DNA of 64,000 bases from Allolobophora icterica (Eukaryota; Annelida; Clitellata; Crassiclitellata; Lumbricidae). Each line of letters starts with the position of its first letter. Positions within the stretch are counted from its first letter, which is position 1. Below the pieces are notes generated by a model that was not told the origin of the DNA, made no database searches, and saw only the letters and a program-made list of their open reading frames with translations. The stretch is taken from NCBI GenBank assembly GCA_963556255.1, contig OY744614.1:36462159-36526158 (forward strand). Direction: 5' to 3'. Below are positions 38,440 to 52,056 of this stretch, one piece after another. A program made the translations under genes and the position numbers.

Positions 38440-38790
38440 CTACTTACATACACACATACACACACACATACATTACACACATACATTACACACATACATA
38501 CATACATACACACATACATTACACACATACATTACACACATACATACATACATACATACATTACACACATACATACACACATACATACATTACACACATT
38601 CAAACACACATTACACACACACATACATACATACATTACACACATTCAAACATACATTACACACATACATACATACATACACACACACAAACACACACAC
38701 AAACATACACATTACACACATACAAACATTACACACATTCAAACATACATTACACACATACGTACGTGCATACATACATACATTACCCAA
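38440..38790. repeat. (CATA)n/(CACA)n microsatellite
   Basis: About 350 bp of ACACACAT and ACATACAT units with ATTACACAC interruptions. Thr/His/Ile-rich frames through it are spurious. Confidence 0.97.
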
Positions 38791-38799
38791 AATGGCTGT

Positions 38800-40291
38800 T
38801 GCCAAACGAAATGTTAAAAGAGATAGCTCTGAGTAATGGCAACAGACTGAAACAGGATATCATTGTATTAGAAACACCCTTGTTGTTCTAGACTATCATT
38901 TGTCCTCAATTGCAACAGACTACTTACCCATGACTTACACTTCAAGACTTTCAAGAATTCAACACAGACTATCATTTTAATAAGCCACAGTGCAGATAAA
39001 AACTAAATGGATTTATAAATTTCCTCTAAAAGCGGCTCAGCACACTCTAAAATGCAGAGTTCCACTCAGAGATTTTTATTCCTACACACAGTACACGAAA
39101 ACAGTCTAAGTGAATATCAGCAATTCGCATTTAAAAATTCATGACCTGAAATAAGTTTAGAACTAGAAATTGTACAAAGAAACTTTCACATAAATATTGT
39201 TTTAAGAACCATATCAACTACTGTGTTAAAACAAGGCAACAAAGTCGGTTTTCAACATACAGTCACGTTTCCGACATCATATTATCAGAATTCATGTTAG
39301 AATGAAGGACACAGCAACTTGTAAGCAGCGTTCAGTGTATTTGGTCTCACTTGACCTTAGTGCCTTCCTACTGGACCAAAAGATATAACTGACCATGGAC
39401 TCCTATGAGGGTGAGAATTGTTGGGGGACTGGGGGTCGTTTCCAACTCCCTCAGTTGTGCTAGCATGATTTCACATTATCTGACTTCGAGTCTCTGACAA
39501 AAGAGAAGATATTTCCATGGTGTACTGACCATAATTATGAATTGTATATACTAATAAATTTGGTGATGTCATCACTTTAAGGAGTTTAAGCTTTCTGTTG
39601 CATTTTTGAATTGTCTCAGTTTGCAAATTTGCAAAATATGGATAAAATATTCAACTCCACATGGATCAAACTCAGCAAAGTCTACCCTGCCCGTCTTTTT
39701 CTAAAATCCTCACACCGACTCCTAAATATTAACCTCTAATATACAGAAGTTCATGACCTGACCTTATTGAGCAAAACGCCTGATAATGGTTTTTTTTTCA
39801 AAATGCAGCCCTGACCATGAATCAAGGACCAAGCAGGGCAGGACAATCAGAGAGCCCTTGAGTCAAAACCCTGCACCCCTTCAGAAGCTGTAAAGAAGGC
39901 ATAAATCAATTTCCCTGTTGCCTTTCAGTATACAAACCTCAGGCCGGCCTTGAAACTCCGCACACATCACAAAGAGAAGCACAGGACATAGACAGCTGTG
40001 ATCAAGGTCTCAAGTATCGGAAACTGCTCAGTACTCAAGCTCAAAAGCATATGCACACCTACTTCTAACGACATTAATAATACAACCGAAACAGTAAGGT
40101 GAGATCCTAGCCATAAGATGTTGTTAAACATTCGAAACTACAGCCACACTGTAAGATGCTTATGAATATTAAAAGGTGCTATTCAAATTCTAATATAACA
40201 TGCTGTCATATAACGCTGTAAAACTTGGCAATAATTTAGGCTGATGTATAGACACTGACGATAATACTTCTGACAGCCAACAAGACGGTTT
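38800..40291. other. Intergenic/intronic, no gene seen
   Basis: No exon or repeat family recognised. It could be an intron of an upstream non-coding exon of the LMO7-like gene. Confidence 0.3.
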
Positions 40292-40510
40292 TGTGGGACA
40301 TGCTAGCTGACTGGTAGAGCACTCGCCTGGTTGTTACCAGAGTATGGGTTCAAGCCTCCCCTCAGAGGGTCACTGTGTAGGGACCTTGAACAAGTCCTTC
40401 CCTCACAACAGCTCAAGGCCATCAATTGATGCTTGTATTTAGCTAGTGGTACTTTATCAATCCCTAATGATAATAATAATAACAGTAATAACAATAAAAA
40501 TAAAATAATA
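40292..40510 (+). mobile_element. SINE family 2, full-length
   Basis: tRNA-like head TAGCTGACTGGTAGAGCAC (A-box) and GGGTTCAAGCC (B-box), core GGGACCTTGAACAAGTCCTT, body ATCAATTGATGCTTG, tail of ATA repeats to about 40520. Confidence 0.85.
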
Positions 40511-43500
40511 ATAATAATAGCAGATGTCCAAGAGGTACTGTATAAATGTACATAGCAACGAACAAACTTTACAGCAGAATAATACGTGTGTTTATTGTCA
40601 GTTCTTAATGGCAATGCATCATTCCAGCTTCTCCTAAACAATAAAACCCAGCAAATCCAGGATACAGAAAAGTAGAAAATTGGTACGAAATGGATGGAAT
40701 AGGGGAAGATTGGAACCCAATTACTCCTCTTGCTCGCAATGAAACTGGGCTCACCCAATAAATGCAGTATTAATAATCAGATAATCATGACATTTATTGC
40801 AGGGCAAATTGTTATTTAATCTCAGCTGCAGGAGACGCAAAGGAACCGAACAATTGTCTGAAATTCAGTTTCTGCCCTTATCCGGGCACTGGAACCACAC
40901 AGATGCTTACAAGTGGAAAATGATTAAGCTATAATCAACATCAACAAGGAAAACTTGATTTTTTTCTGATCTACTTCTGATGTTGCAAGGGTCAAATCGA
41001 GACCAGTTATTAACTAACAGCGCACTAACTACACTCCTATCAATGCAACAGGCCTCAGCTAACTGAGAACTGTTTGCTTACAGCAGCTTTAAGATTCATT
41101 AATCAATTACAAGTAATATTATTCCTACAATTATAATTATTGCTACAGTTATTGCTATTATTATTGTTGTTGTTGTTATTAACTCTTATCCTGATCCATC
41201 TTATCCTCTGCCTTCCAAACTTTCTTGTCCCAGAGGGAATCCGCCTTAAGAGATCCTCTGCCTCCCTCTCTCCCTGGCAACCGGACTTGGACCTCCACTT
41301 GGTATCCCTGGACAACCTCTCAGAACTCGTGAATAAGCTGGTGCCCTGCTCTTGGCTTGTAGGCAGCGTTTCAGCAATTTCGAAATTAGGATTACGATTA
41401 AACTTCTAATTATCTTCGAATAATTAACCTATTCACCGCATAACTAACTGAACACCTAATTTTAAGTCGATGGATCGCTAACGACCTGAATTATGTAAGG
41501 CAATTAAGCAATGCTAATCATTTCAAAGAACCCATTACTAAACTGGGGAGGGGATGAAGACATGAAACTTGTACCTGAGCGACTGGGCAATCCAGTCTTC
41601 TTTCACCTGAGGTCGCCCCACTGGCCGAGTCCAGATAACATTCATACCTGATGAATGAGTCAGAAGATCCCAGGCCATTTCTCATCTGCAATATCCCACC
41701 CCCCCCCCCACTCGTAATAGCAGGGCAGATTCAATGGCCCACTCATCGTCAGCCCCAAGGTGTCTCCCTCCTTTCTCCACAAAGCGCTCACTGTCTCTGT
41801 CTGTCTGTCTGTGTTCATCTGCGTCTGTCTCTGTCCATCTGACTCTAACCACACTTGCCAAGTCTCTGTCTATAGCCGACACTCACAGTTAGACGACAAC
41901 ACTTACAGGTCAACTACATAAGGTTGCACAGATCATCTGATTACTATATGATCACTCGTATTTACTACTGGCACATTTGCTGTGTATATTATACATCCTA
42001 TGATTATAATTATAATAGATTATATCAATATTAATATTAATAATAATGTCATATCAAGAATGTACCTTACATTTTACATTTAAGTAAACGTAATCCTCTT
42101 GCTGGATTGTCTTGTTTGTACATCAGAAAACATTCTTACACCTAGGCTACTCACTCTCACTCACACTTAACTCATTCACTCTCTTGCTCACTAAATCACT
42201 CTCACACAAGCACTTAGTCATAATCACTCACTCACTCTCACAATTAATCACTCACAATTACACTCAGTGACACTTTCACACACTCATTCGGGTGAAAAAT
42301 GCTTTGCAACCCCACTGCCACTCCATGAAGAAATGTGCTCTTACCCTACACTACCCACATGCTTTACTACCCACATGCTTTATAATAACTTATCCAAACT
42401 CCTCTCAACCTCATTTCTTTTACTCGAGGTTTCAAAGCTGTTTCTCACAAACACTAGGTGTTCTATTTCACAGAAAACTCGGGACAGCAAAAACGCATGC
42501 ACAAGCTTCGGCTCATAGTTTAAAGTTAACTATGCTGGGCTGCCAACCTTTGATTTTGCCAATACGGCATGCCCGTAGGCCTACAGTCACTCGATATGCC
42601 GTTACCAATTTACCCTGTCCACATCACTGTACGTAACGAATGTTTGGTCGGCCTACTGTTGGATCTACAGTCTACTGCAAATAGTCGTTAAAAATTACAG
42701 CCAAATCATCACAAGACGAGAACACGATGTCATTATTCACTATTGCAGACTGTGGCACAGCGGGGATAGTTGCTAACAGCGGGTTAAACAATCCGTTAAA
42801 AGATTAGACTCACGCTACAAACGCCAACAGTGTTGTAGCCGTGCCATTTCATAGCAGGCATAGAGAATAACTAATGGCCACTCTGTAAAACTTGCTTACG
42901 GCCGGCTGTCCGAGTTTAGTGTGAGAAAACAAGAACACTTGGTGAGGTGGATATTTTACACTAAGTTTCGGGACAATTTGGGATCATTCTGGGACACGGG
43001 ATGGACACACAGGGACGATTCCGGGATTGTCCCTGGAGGCGAATCCTGAACGGTTGGCAGCCCTACAGCTATGACATCATCAAACCTCCACCACAGGGTT
43101 ACTCGTGCCGGAGAAAAGGAGGAGGGTTGGTCGGTAGGGTGCAGATACTAACGGCCGTAAACAAAAAGGGGACAGAAATCGGTTGCATGCTGTCACACAT
43201 ACCACAGCCAGTGAGTGATACTAACGGGTGATGAGCCCACGGACAGAAAGAAGATGACATCATAATATTGACAGAGCACTTAACATTCATTTACAGCCGA
43301 ACATGACTGAATTGCTGCTGAAAGGAATGACACAGGTATTGAAAAACCTGTTGAAGCAAAAGTGGGTAATAACTACCCACTGCCTATAATAAATTCCTGT
43401 CTATGGCTGATCTCACTCACGCCAGCTGCCACACAAACGACCGGTCAGCTATTTGCATCACGGCTTTAACTTTTATGATGGTTTCCATGTGACATTTACT

Positions 43501-43539
43501 ACGAAATATTTCATATTCACTGTGAGCACAGCATTAGCA
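40511..43539. other. Non-coding, simple repeats
   Basis: Contains TCTG-type (41793-41850) and CTCA-type (42150-42260) low-complexity tracts and one TAGGCCTA (42576). A minus-strand frame near 41103-41315 (SRDTKWRSKSGCQGEREAED) is not convincing as a gene. Confidence 0.35.
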
Positions 43540-43732
43540 TTGTTATTATTATTGCACATTTATTAAGTGCCACTATCTAATGACCTAGCATCAATCGATG
43601 GCGCTGAGAAATAGTGATTGAAGGACTTGCTCAACGTCTCTACACAGTAACTGTGTCAGCGGATACTCAAACCTGTACTCACGGCGTTACATGGTGAATG
43701 CTCTAACCAGTCAGCTGATGTGTCCCACATTT
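43540..43732 (-). mobile_element. SINE family 2
   Basis: Reverse copy: TAAGTGCCACTATCTAATGA, CAATCGATGGCGCTGAG, GAAGGACTTGCTCAACG, ending near a B-box-like CTCAAACCTG. Confidence 0.75.
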
Positions 43733-43769
43733 TATGCATGCATAAATATCATCCTTTTTAGCATACACC

Positions 43770-43985
43770 AGTATGTTTGTGGATGTATTAAGCGTCAGTA
43801 TCTAATGACCAAGCAATAATCGATGACAGTGCTGAGCAACCGTGAGTGAAGGACTTGCTCAAGGTCCCAAGTCCCAACACAGTAAACGTCTCACAGCAGG
43901 CTCTAACTCCTACTCTCCATGTTGCAGGGAGAGCAATTGAGTTCCATATTAAAACATTTACACCCTGTAGGGGTTTTAGTATGAC
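43770..43985 (-). mobile_element. SINE family 2, adjacent second copy
   Basis: Repeats the block of the 43540 copy in the same orientation (GTATCTAATGACCAAGCAAT, GTGAAGGACTTGCTCAAGG). A head-to-tail pair. Confidence 0.7.
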
Positions 43986-44925
43986 CCTCGCCTCCCCCAC
44001 TCGTGACTAACTGCAGAAGGAATTGGGGGTCATGAGGGCTTGGGGTCACGAGGGTCATCACAGCCTCAAAATTCTCGTCAAACGCACATACACAAGGATA
44101 CATAAACACAAACATGCAGGAATGGCACATTCAGATTGGTCTGAATTAAATTCAAAGAAAAATTCCTGGAGATTTGGATGCGTCTACATACCTAGAATTA
44201 GCGTCAACCTACCTTCACCATCTGAGGGTAAATTCGAACAACATACAGCAGAGACACCCCAATTGTTTGTGTCCAAAGTCTTAGACTTTAAACTGTGACT
44301 AAATCTTAGTTAAAAACTGAATTTCTGCAACAAACCTCGAGTTTTCTGGATGACGAACTTCAGAGGAGACATACCAGTAAACAGAATTATTCTTACCGAC
44401 TTCTTAATAACTGGCTCATTTAGATAAGGCTAATTGTCTACCATAATAAAGGAATAGACTCTGCAATCAACTACGTGGGTGGCCTTCTCTTTGGTAAAAT
44501 ATGACCATGAATAGTTAGTTAATTGGATCTGGCCAATTGGGGATTTTGGGAACCACCCAAGCATTGGCAGAAATCAAACGCATTTCGAACACTAAGTGGG
44601 ATTTCTGCAATTACGTCAGTTGCTTCTACGCACTCCAAATTAGTACTCCTACAGTTTAAACAACCCCCTCACACAAGGGAGCAGATTCGAGCGTGGCAAA
44701 AACAAACAGCCTAGGCTGAGTGCACAGAACTTACTAGGTCACCCTGCACCTTCTATTACCTACGACTGAGAAACTGTCACTATACCAGTGCCACAAGTGC
44801 AGCCGTGACACAGAGGAAATGCTCAAGAATCGAGTGCATGCCATACAGTATGGGCCTGACCACAACCTTGGCTTTGACCAATGACTCTAAGATCTCAAAC
44901 ATAAACATATCCTTTAGCCGCATTA
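43986..44925. other. Non-coding, no gene seen
   Basis: No exon or repeat family recognised. Confidence 0.3.
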
Positions 44926-45012
44926 AAAGAAGAAGAAAAACAGCAGTCCATTAGGCTAGCCCTGAGGCAGCCATAGGTACTAAGTGTTATGGACTCCACT
45001 TTTCTAGCCTCA

Positions 45013-45047
<35 letters not shown>

Positions 45048-45231
45048 AACGGGTGGCCAGTCATTTCCCTCACTGTCTGATCCTCCCACCGGTCAGTGTA
45101 CTGGTCATAGTTGAGTTGGCTAGGGGCGCAGAGGAAGCCGATATCTTGAAACATATTTTTGCCCTGACATGGATTTGAACTCCTGACCTCTCGGTTGACA
45201 GTCCATCACTCTATAAGGACTACCACCGTGT
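44926..45231 (-). mobile_element. SINE family 1 with internal (TA)n expansion
   Basis: A full copy with tail GAAGAAGAAAAACAGCAGTCC and a head with a B-box-like GGATTTGAACTCCTG in inverse. The normal CATATGAG is replaced by about 35 bp of TA repeats at 45016-45043. Confidence 0.8.
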
Positions 45232-46479
45232 CAAAGGGATTGCTCGACTTGGAGCCCTACTCAGATACAACACCTGAAATTCTCAGAGGAATTAACCAGA
45301 AGCCCGAATAACAACCGCCACAAGGACAACAAAGAGTCAAAAAGAGCTCTTTTAAGTTTCTTAAAACTTGCTTCTTCTCTCGGGGTCTCTCGCACTGGGA
45401 GCGCTTCTGAATGGCCCGCCCGCTAGAAGCGCTTTATAAATGTCCGAATACAATACAATACAATACAACAAAGACATCAGTTTTTAAATTAACACAAACC
45501 AAATGAGGTCATAAATGAAAAAATCAAGGAAGTCCTGTGAATACAGTTGCTTTTTCAAGTCAAATGGCATTTATCAACAGGTCTTGTAAACTTACAAATT
45601 GGCTCTTAGATTTGAAGCCTCAATGATTGTTATTAGTAATAATTATAGAGTCACACGGCATCAACCCACTATGCACCAAGCCGTAATCAGGTCAACATCC
45701 AGAGATTCAGTGCATTGAGCCAGACAGACAGACAGGCAGACAGACACACACACAGACAGACAGATACACAGACAGCCAGCTTATGGAAGAATTGACTTAA
45801 GTACACATGTGACTAAAAATCCACAAAAAGTCCACTGAACTTAAAAACTTGAATAATTGGACTTATTCATTATTCTGACACTGATGGTCTCAAATTATAC
45901 ACCCCAAAATTTCCTCTGCTTTATTCTTCTCAACTTTGGTTCCGAGAATTCGCGTAAGCGCTCGCTTCCCAGACTAGGATCCTTAAATGTGCCAGTGTTG
46001 TTTGACTCTCAGGCACTCGACGTGTAAATATTTCCCATGACAAGCGATGACTAATAATTATAACTGCCTTGTCAACAAAACGTATGATTAAGACCACACT
46101 CCGTTAGTCTTCTGTGCTAAAATTACCGCTAAATATGATGTAATGCCGTTCATTCATCCGCGTTGTTTTTATTTATTCTTTCATACCGGACACGCGGGGT
46201 GCCAGAATGATCAGGGCGCAGACTATTTGCCTTAGTCATGCACCTTGGCTTGCTTCGCCCTGAGGCTAGTCGTGCGTGGGACCTGTTTCTGGTAATGAGA
46301 AAATCAATCATAATTTTTCAACTTTCAGCCCATAAATTCCTATGAAATGACTTCTTCGTATTTATTTCACAGCTGAAACATCCCACTGGGAATCGAAAAA
46401 CCTGGGGATGTTGCGAGTTTTACATACACTTAAATCTGGTAGAAGAGAATCAAACATCACTGCATGACAATCAATTATC
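45232..46479. other. Non-coding, SINE 3' fragments
   Basis: Contains a SINE 3' fragment AGCGCTTTATAAATGTCCG with ACAAT repeats (45430-45470), a (CAGA)n tract (45723-45775), and a CACGGCATCAACCCACTATG repeat fragment (45655). Confidence 0.4.
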
Positions 46480-46700
46480 AAATCCAAAACAATAAACAAT
46501 CAATCCACAACAATCAATGATCAATCCATGACAATCAACGATCAACCCACAACAATCAATGACAAATCCAATACAATTAATGATCCATCCAAAACAATCA
46601 ATGATCAATTCATGACAATCAATGATCAATCCATTTCAATGATCAATCCACAACAATCAATGATCAATCCACAACAATCAATGATCAACCACCAACAGGC
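46480..46700. repeat. CAATCAATGATCAATCCA minisatellite
   Basis: About ten irregular units of CAATCAATGATCAATCCA(CAA). It yields a spurious TINDQ-type peptide. Confidence 0.92.
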
Positions 46701-47254
46701 AGTCAAAGCTATATAGTTCACTTCACACCTGACAGAATTGCAATAATATTGTAATCATAAATTTATATAGCACCACTTTAAGAGAAACTGCACAGAAGTG
46801 CTACCGACCTGACAACACAAAAGCACGTTTCAACAGAACAGTTGTAAAGCACTTAGAGAAAACAGACAGATGAAGGCCTCGAGTTCGAGTTCGAGCTGCT
46901 GGTTGCTAGGCAAATATACTCCACCAGATGGGCTGACCATAGGGAAAATTGGACAACCAGGTCACTGCTCATGAGAGTGAAGAAGTCTGATGCCAGAAAT
47001 GGATAAGACCAAAGGGTATAGATCCCTGTGATGAGATGGTGCACAATAGCAAACCATTAAGGCTGTAAACATAATATATTTTGCATTGGTAACCACTACA
47101 GTTCATAGACCCCCACATGAACTGCATGTATGCCCAAACTAAGGTATACCATCAACAAGTTAAGCCAGAGCATTTAAAAGAGACTGCGGTTGATCATTAC
47201 CAGAAAAATTAGTTCAAAATAAGACACTGCCACAGTTAACCTTGGTGCACATGA

Positions 47255-47345
47255 ATCAACGCATCAAGGTCATGGCACATCAAGGTCACGGCATATCAAG
47301 GTCATGGCACATCAAGATCACGGCAGAGCTTGAGTGTAAAGACCA
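47255..47345. repeat. 18-bp minisatellite
   Basis: Four to five units of GGCACATCAAGGTCATGGCA. Confidence 0.85.
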
Positions 47346-48199
47346 ACACAGACACTAACCACAGCTCAATATGTAACAGACAATCAGCCTAAATGGATTC
47401 TTACTATGTGACAGTTTGCAAAGCCAAATGTGGTATAAGTTAAATACCATACATCTTAACTCATTGACACATTAAAAAGATATTATCCAGTGACAGGAGC
47501 ATCTAAAATGTATGCCGTAGAAGTAGCTGCTATCGTGGGGGTGGGGGAATTGACACCCCACTGTGAGGACTGTTAATGTTTTAGTGAGTGAAAAAATATG
47601 GCATGAGGGAACTGGAGTAGCACCTCCCACTGAGGCAGACGGATACACGATATGTTTGTCCCAATAACACTGAATTATGCCATAAACTATACCGTAAACT
47701 GTTTATTTCGTGAACCCATCAGTCGCTTAACTTCCTCCCTTTCGCTGCACATCTCCACTCCCCTTAGTGACTGACCGAGTGACCGTGTTTCTGGTTTAAT
47801 TATTGACCTCTGGCATGTAAATCTCACATCATTTATTCACTATTTCTCATCAGTTTTCATTTCAAAGTTATTTACGAAAACAAAGTATTTAGGGGCCTAA
47901 AGCCAATAAACATTATCTAACAAGTCCCAAATCATATTACTGTCAATGCCTCCATAATTTAGTGATGCTTTATAGTTTATTAATTTGTAAACACAACTTG
48001 GATTTTAAAATGGACTATCTATCACCTGATAACAAGAAACTCGAGCTCTAGAAAGTAAAAAGTTATAAGGCCAGATAATAAGCTTCTGTCTCAAAGGTAT
48101 TGCATCCTAAAAGACTAGTATTTGAGTCCTCGTGCAAGCATTTGCACACTTTGTGCTAGCTAAATTGACTGGACAAAGGCTCTTAAAGCATTTAGCTGT
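47346..48199. other. Non-coding, no gene seen
   Basis: No exon or repeat family recognised. Confidence 0.3.
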
Positions 48200-48395
48200 A
48201 TTATTATTATTACTGAACATTATGCATAAATTAAGCACCACTATCTAATAACTAAGCATCAACTGATGGCAGTGAGCAATCGTGAGTGAAGGACTTGCTC
48301 AAGGTCCCTACACAGTAACTACCTCAGAGGAGACGTGAACCGTACCGTACTCTCTGTGTTCCAAAGCTCTAACTAGTCAGCTACTACGTCCCTGT
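48200..48395 (-). mobile_element. SINE family 2
   Basis: Reverse copy: TAAGCACCACTATCTAATAA, AGTGAAGGACTTGCTCAAGG, then ACACAGTAACTACCTCAGAG. Confidence 0.75.
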
Positions 48396-50868
48396 AGCTG
48401 CAGACCATGCAAGTGACACCCAAAAACAGGATCAAATTACTGACAATTTTAAGCCATAAAATTCATTCAAAATACAGCAGAATAAAGTTTTACTGTATAC
48501 AGAAACTGCCTCAGTTCAACTTGAAACTGCATTGATTAAATGAAATGGCAATGTGCTATGTGTCAAACACTTTTTCAAGCGTGTACTGCACATTTTATTA
48601 TAGTTCATTTGCATACGATCATGTAACCAAGTAGGACATAATAATTATCCCACATCCGAATAACACAAGTTACGACAAGGAAAAGCAAATGTGTGTGCAT
48701 GTGTGGATTTTATACATACATATATCACGGACGCCTGTATACATGTATCCACGCATATAGGCATACTTGTACATAGTACATGTTTTTAATACGTTGCAAA
48801 GCTTTGTCAGAAGTTTGGCTCCGCAGGGTCAAAAGATCCTTTGGATTGATTACATTAGCAGTAACAGATAATTAATCAACAGCTACAGCTTGTACTTTGG
48901 GACTGCAAGACTAGACCAAAGTGGCCAATCTAACACAAACAACATGTTTCAAAACACCAGACACTGAGGCAGTAAACAAGAAATCTTGCCATTAAGCTCC
49001 TAAACTAAGCAGCTACTAAAGGCCAATTATAAATCATCATTTAAATGTCATCATTAGCCATTAAAGAATACAAGTGAGTAAGTAAATAAGTAGATAAGTA
49101 AGTAAGTAAGCAAGAAAAACCTTTATTTGCATACGACAAGCACACTCCATAGAATTATTACATAATAATTTAGACAGACATGAACAATTATATATTGCTA
49201 AAGATGCATTGATTCGCCAAACTACTTTTACAGTTTTCAGTTTAACAATGGTGTCCTTTCTTGCAGTGGAGTACCACTCCTAATGAAGAGGTGGTAAGAG
49301 CTGATAAAGGCTCTCGCATTGGTTGCCAGTAACCTAGTTTAAAACTTAATGTGCTTCTGATATCCACACCGATGAAAACTACAACGCCGATAGTCGTAAG
49401 CAAATAAGAGCCGCTGGACAGGTTAATGCCTCTCCCAATACATTCTGAGCATGACACAGCAATATTAAGTCTGGCAATGAATACTAATTTCTGGTAATTT
49501 AGAAACTGAGGTAAGATGCAACTTGAAAACAACTCATATCTCCTTCAACAGATTAACATGAAAATTACGAACATTTTACATGCTCTGTATAAGGCTCTAC
49601 GGACCATTGCTAGACTTTAAACCTCTAGAGATATGCAATATAACTGAAGGAGGATGGTTAAGTGGACAATGTTCCAATGAACACTGCACTATCTGGCTAA
49701 GAGACTGCTTTGAAATGGTTGGAGATGCAAGTAAGGGGCCCATCATGCACATGTAACAGTGCAGTAACACGCAACGATGGCCACATGTTTTTCTACAGTG
49801 CCATTTTGATCAATTAGTTGGTCACATGTGGATTTTGTTCGATAAATTAAATAAATTCAAACTTCTAAGTGACCTAGTATGTGTTTTTTAAGCTTTTTCT
49901 CTCTTTCCCTGGTGTTTCTGACTCGTCCATGCTAAGACTGGTATCCAAGCGCTTACAGAAATAGGCATGGAAAGGCCAGGCAGCTCAAGTCACAAGTTAC
50001 ACGGCTGCTTATTGCAGAAAGATGGACTGCACGCAGGAAAACTTCAATGCTGGGCTGTGAAAATTCAGTTTGGCAACTTACAAAAATGTACTTTCGTTTG
50101 CTTGTAGTGCTCTAATTTCTCTTGCAGTCTGGAGTGGCCATATTGTTTATAAGTGGAGTGACAGTAATTAACCATTCCGGCAGTGCCAGTCCCAAGCCTG
50201 GATGGAGGACGGCGACGCCCAGATCTTTGTAATCACAGTGTCGTTAAACTGAAACTACTACTCAACCATTCTTCAAGGATTACCTAAATGTCAACTGCAA
50301 GAAAATGAAGAAACTACAGTATATACTGAAAGGGTGTGCTCTTTTTTGAGCAGATCAGTTCAAAACTATTTCTTCACCAGATCAGTTCAAAAGTGTACTA
50401 GGCTACCCTTGTAATGAACAAAACGCACAAGACTGCTACACCAGCACCGAACAATATCCTATTTTAAATATTCAAACAAAGGCCATGAGTTTACTTAAAG
50501 CCGATCTGCATATGGTAGTCAAGCGAGTGCCAAGCCATGACACGCTGGAATCAAAATTAAAAGCAAAACAGCCCAAGACGAAAATATGAAAGTGGAAGGA
50601 CTGGCCACGATCGTTAAAAATATCAAAGCGATTACCTACCCCAAAGGATTTCGTTATTTACGCACGAAAATTTTCGTCCGAAAGACTGCTATCGAGAAGA
50701 ACAAATCCCTTTGTAATCCGCTTCTTATCTTTAATCTGGGCAAGTCCTCACTTTGATCAGCAGGTGTAGAGCTACCTCCTCCTTATCGTTGTACCTTCGC
50801 AACACCTTGCAGTTGGCACCACAACGCCATCTGCCTTCAAAACTACTCGTTTCTTTACCTCAGCTCAA
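48396..50868. other. Intergenic, no gene seen
   Basis: A short (TAAG)n tract (49075-49110) and two GACCAGATCAGTTCA-like units (50342-50391) that also occur three times inside the element at 11655-13517. Confidence 0.35.
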
Positions 50869-50902
50869 TCACAGTATAGTATAAATAATTTTTATACTGT
50901 GA
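50869..50902. mobile_element. 34-bp TIR-only palindrome with 5-bp TSD CTCAA
   Basis: TCACAGTATAGTATAAATAA and the inverse TTATACTGTGA back to back, flanked by CTCAA (50864-50868, 50903-50907). The ends equal those of the 356-bp element at 2655, which also has a 5-bp TSD. Confidence 0.65.
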
Positions 50903-51283
50903 CTCAATTCGGCTTCTGTTAGACCCTCCTTCGGTAAGACCACGTCCAAAACCTGTATTATAAGAGCGCGTTGAGTTATAATATCTATTTTCTGTTATTA
51001 GATTTCAGCCCGCTGCCTGTGAGCCGTTACAGATTCGTACCACTGCTACTTGTAGGCTTGTAACCCGAAGATCTTTGACTATATTATGCTAATATCTTTG
51101 CTATGCTGGAGCTGATTTAGCTGCGAGAGTAAACTAAGACCTTTCGTAAAACTTATCAGCTGCATGCATGTTCAAAGTACCACTAGCCTACCACCGTGCC
51201 ACAGACAAGACAAGACAAGACATTACCGAATCAAATCACTGAAGAAAAACATAATAATCTAGTAGGCCTATAGTGATGTAGGC

Positions 51284-51646
51284 CAGGGCTGTAGTGGTAA
51301 AATTTGAGGTGAGTATACGCTACCGGTGACCAGCGACGTAAAAAAAAAATTGAAGACCTTTTTTTTGGAAATATTTCAGACTTTTCACCAATTCTCAGAA
51401 AATTTTCAGCCTTTTTACGATTTCGTCTCTCAAAAAGTTGATGACCTTTTTTTTTTTTTTTTTTTTTAGTCATTCGCCCTAAAAACCTTGAAAAACCTCT
51501 ATTTTTCTCAAAATTTCATCCTCAGAGGTAAGTATACGCTGTATACCCGCGTATACCCTCGTCTCGAGCGCTGAGTATACGCTCTCAAATTTCTCTAGAG
51601 GTAAGTATACGCTGTATACCCGCGTATACCCTCGACTACAGCCCTG
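51284..51646. mobile_element. hAT-type MITE, 363 bp, perfect 8-bp TSD
   Basis: Ends CAGGGCTGTAGTGG and CGACTACAGCCCTG. ATGTAGGC flanks both sides (51276-51283, 51647-51654). The interior has repeated GAGGTAAGTATACGCTGTAT units and homopolymer A/T runs. The restored target contains TAGGCCTA. Confidence 0.88.
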
Positions 51647-51882
51647 ATGTAGGCCTAATGCAGTGTGACGTGATTTCGCCCGTTATATGATCATTGGTCA
51701 AGTCGTTGTTCCATCGGGCGCGTTCCACTACTGCTTGGAATATAGTTAGGGCTTTCCTGCGTGTGAGTATGTTCCGCGTCGACGTGGAACAAGAGATCGA
51801 GGAGGCGGTGGGAAAGGCTAGCCATCCACCATCATTGGCCAAGCCTAAGAAAATTAAACCTCTAACACTTCACACCTATAGG

Positions 51883-52056
51883 CAGTGGCGTAGCTAGCTT
51901 TTCATGGGCCCGGGTGCAGGCCGGGGTCCCGCAAGGGCCCCTGTTTGGCCATGTAAGGCCTGTAACCTTGCTTTGTTACCGATATTGTGGGCCCCTGAAG
52001 GTCGTGGGCCCGGGTGCCTTGGACCCCTGCACATGTATATGAGAGCTACGCCACTG
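51883..52056. mobile_element. hAT-type MITE, 174 bp, perfect 8-bp TSD
   Basis: Ends CAGTGGCGTAGCTAGC and GAGAGCTACGCCACTG. CCTATAGG flanks both sides (51875-51882, 52057-52064). The restored target again contains TAGGCCTA. It sits next to a SINE family 1 body fragment (about 51810-51874, plus orientation). Confidence 0.9.

Noticed and set aside
38395..38836. Thr/His/Ile-rich ORFs
   Set aside because: Translation of the CATA/CACA microsatellite.
41103..41409. ORFs resembling a retroelement tail (RKFGRQRIRWIRIRVNN)
   Set aside because: Too short, runs into (TTA)-like repeats and lacks other reverse-transcriptase motifs.
46528..46716. TINDQ-repeat peptide
   Set aside because: Explained entirely by the CAATCAATGATCAATCCA minisatellite.
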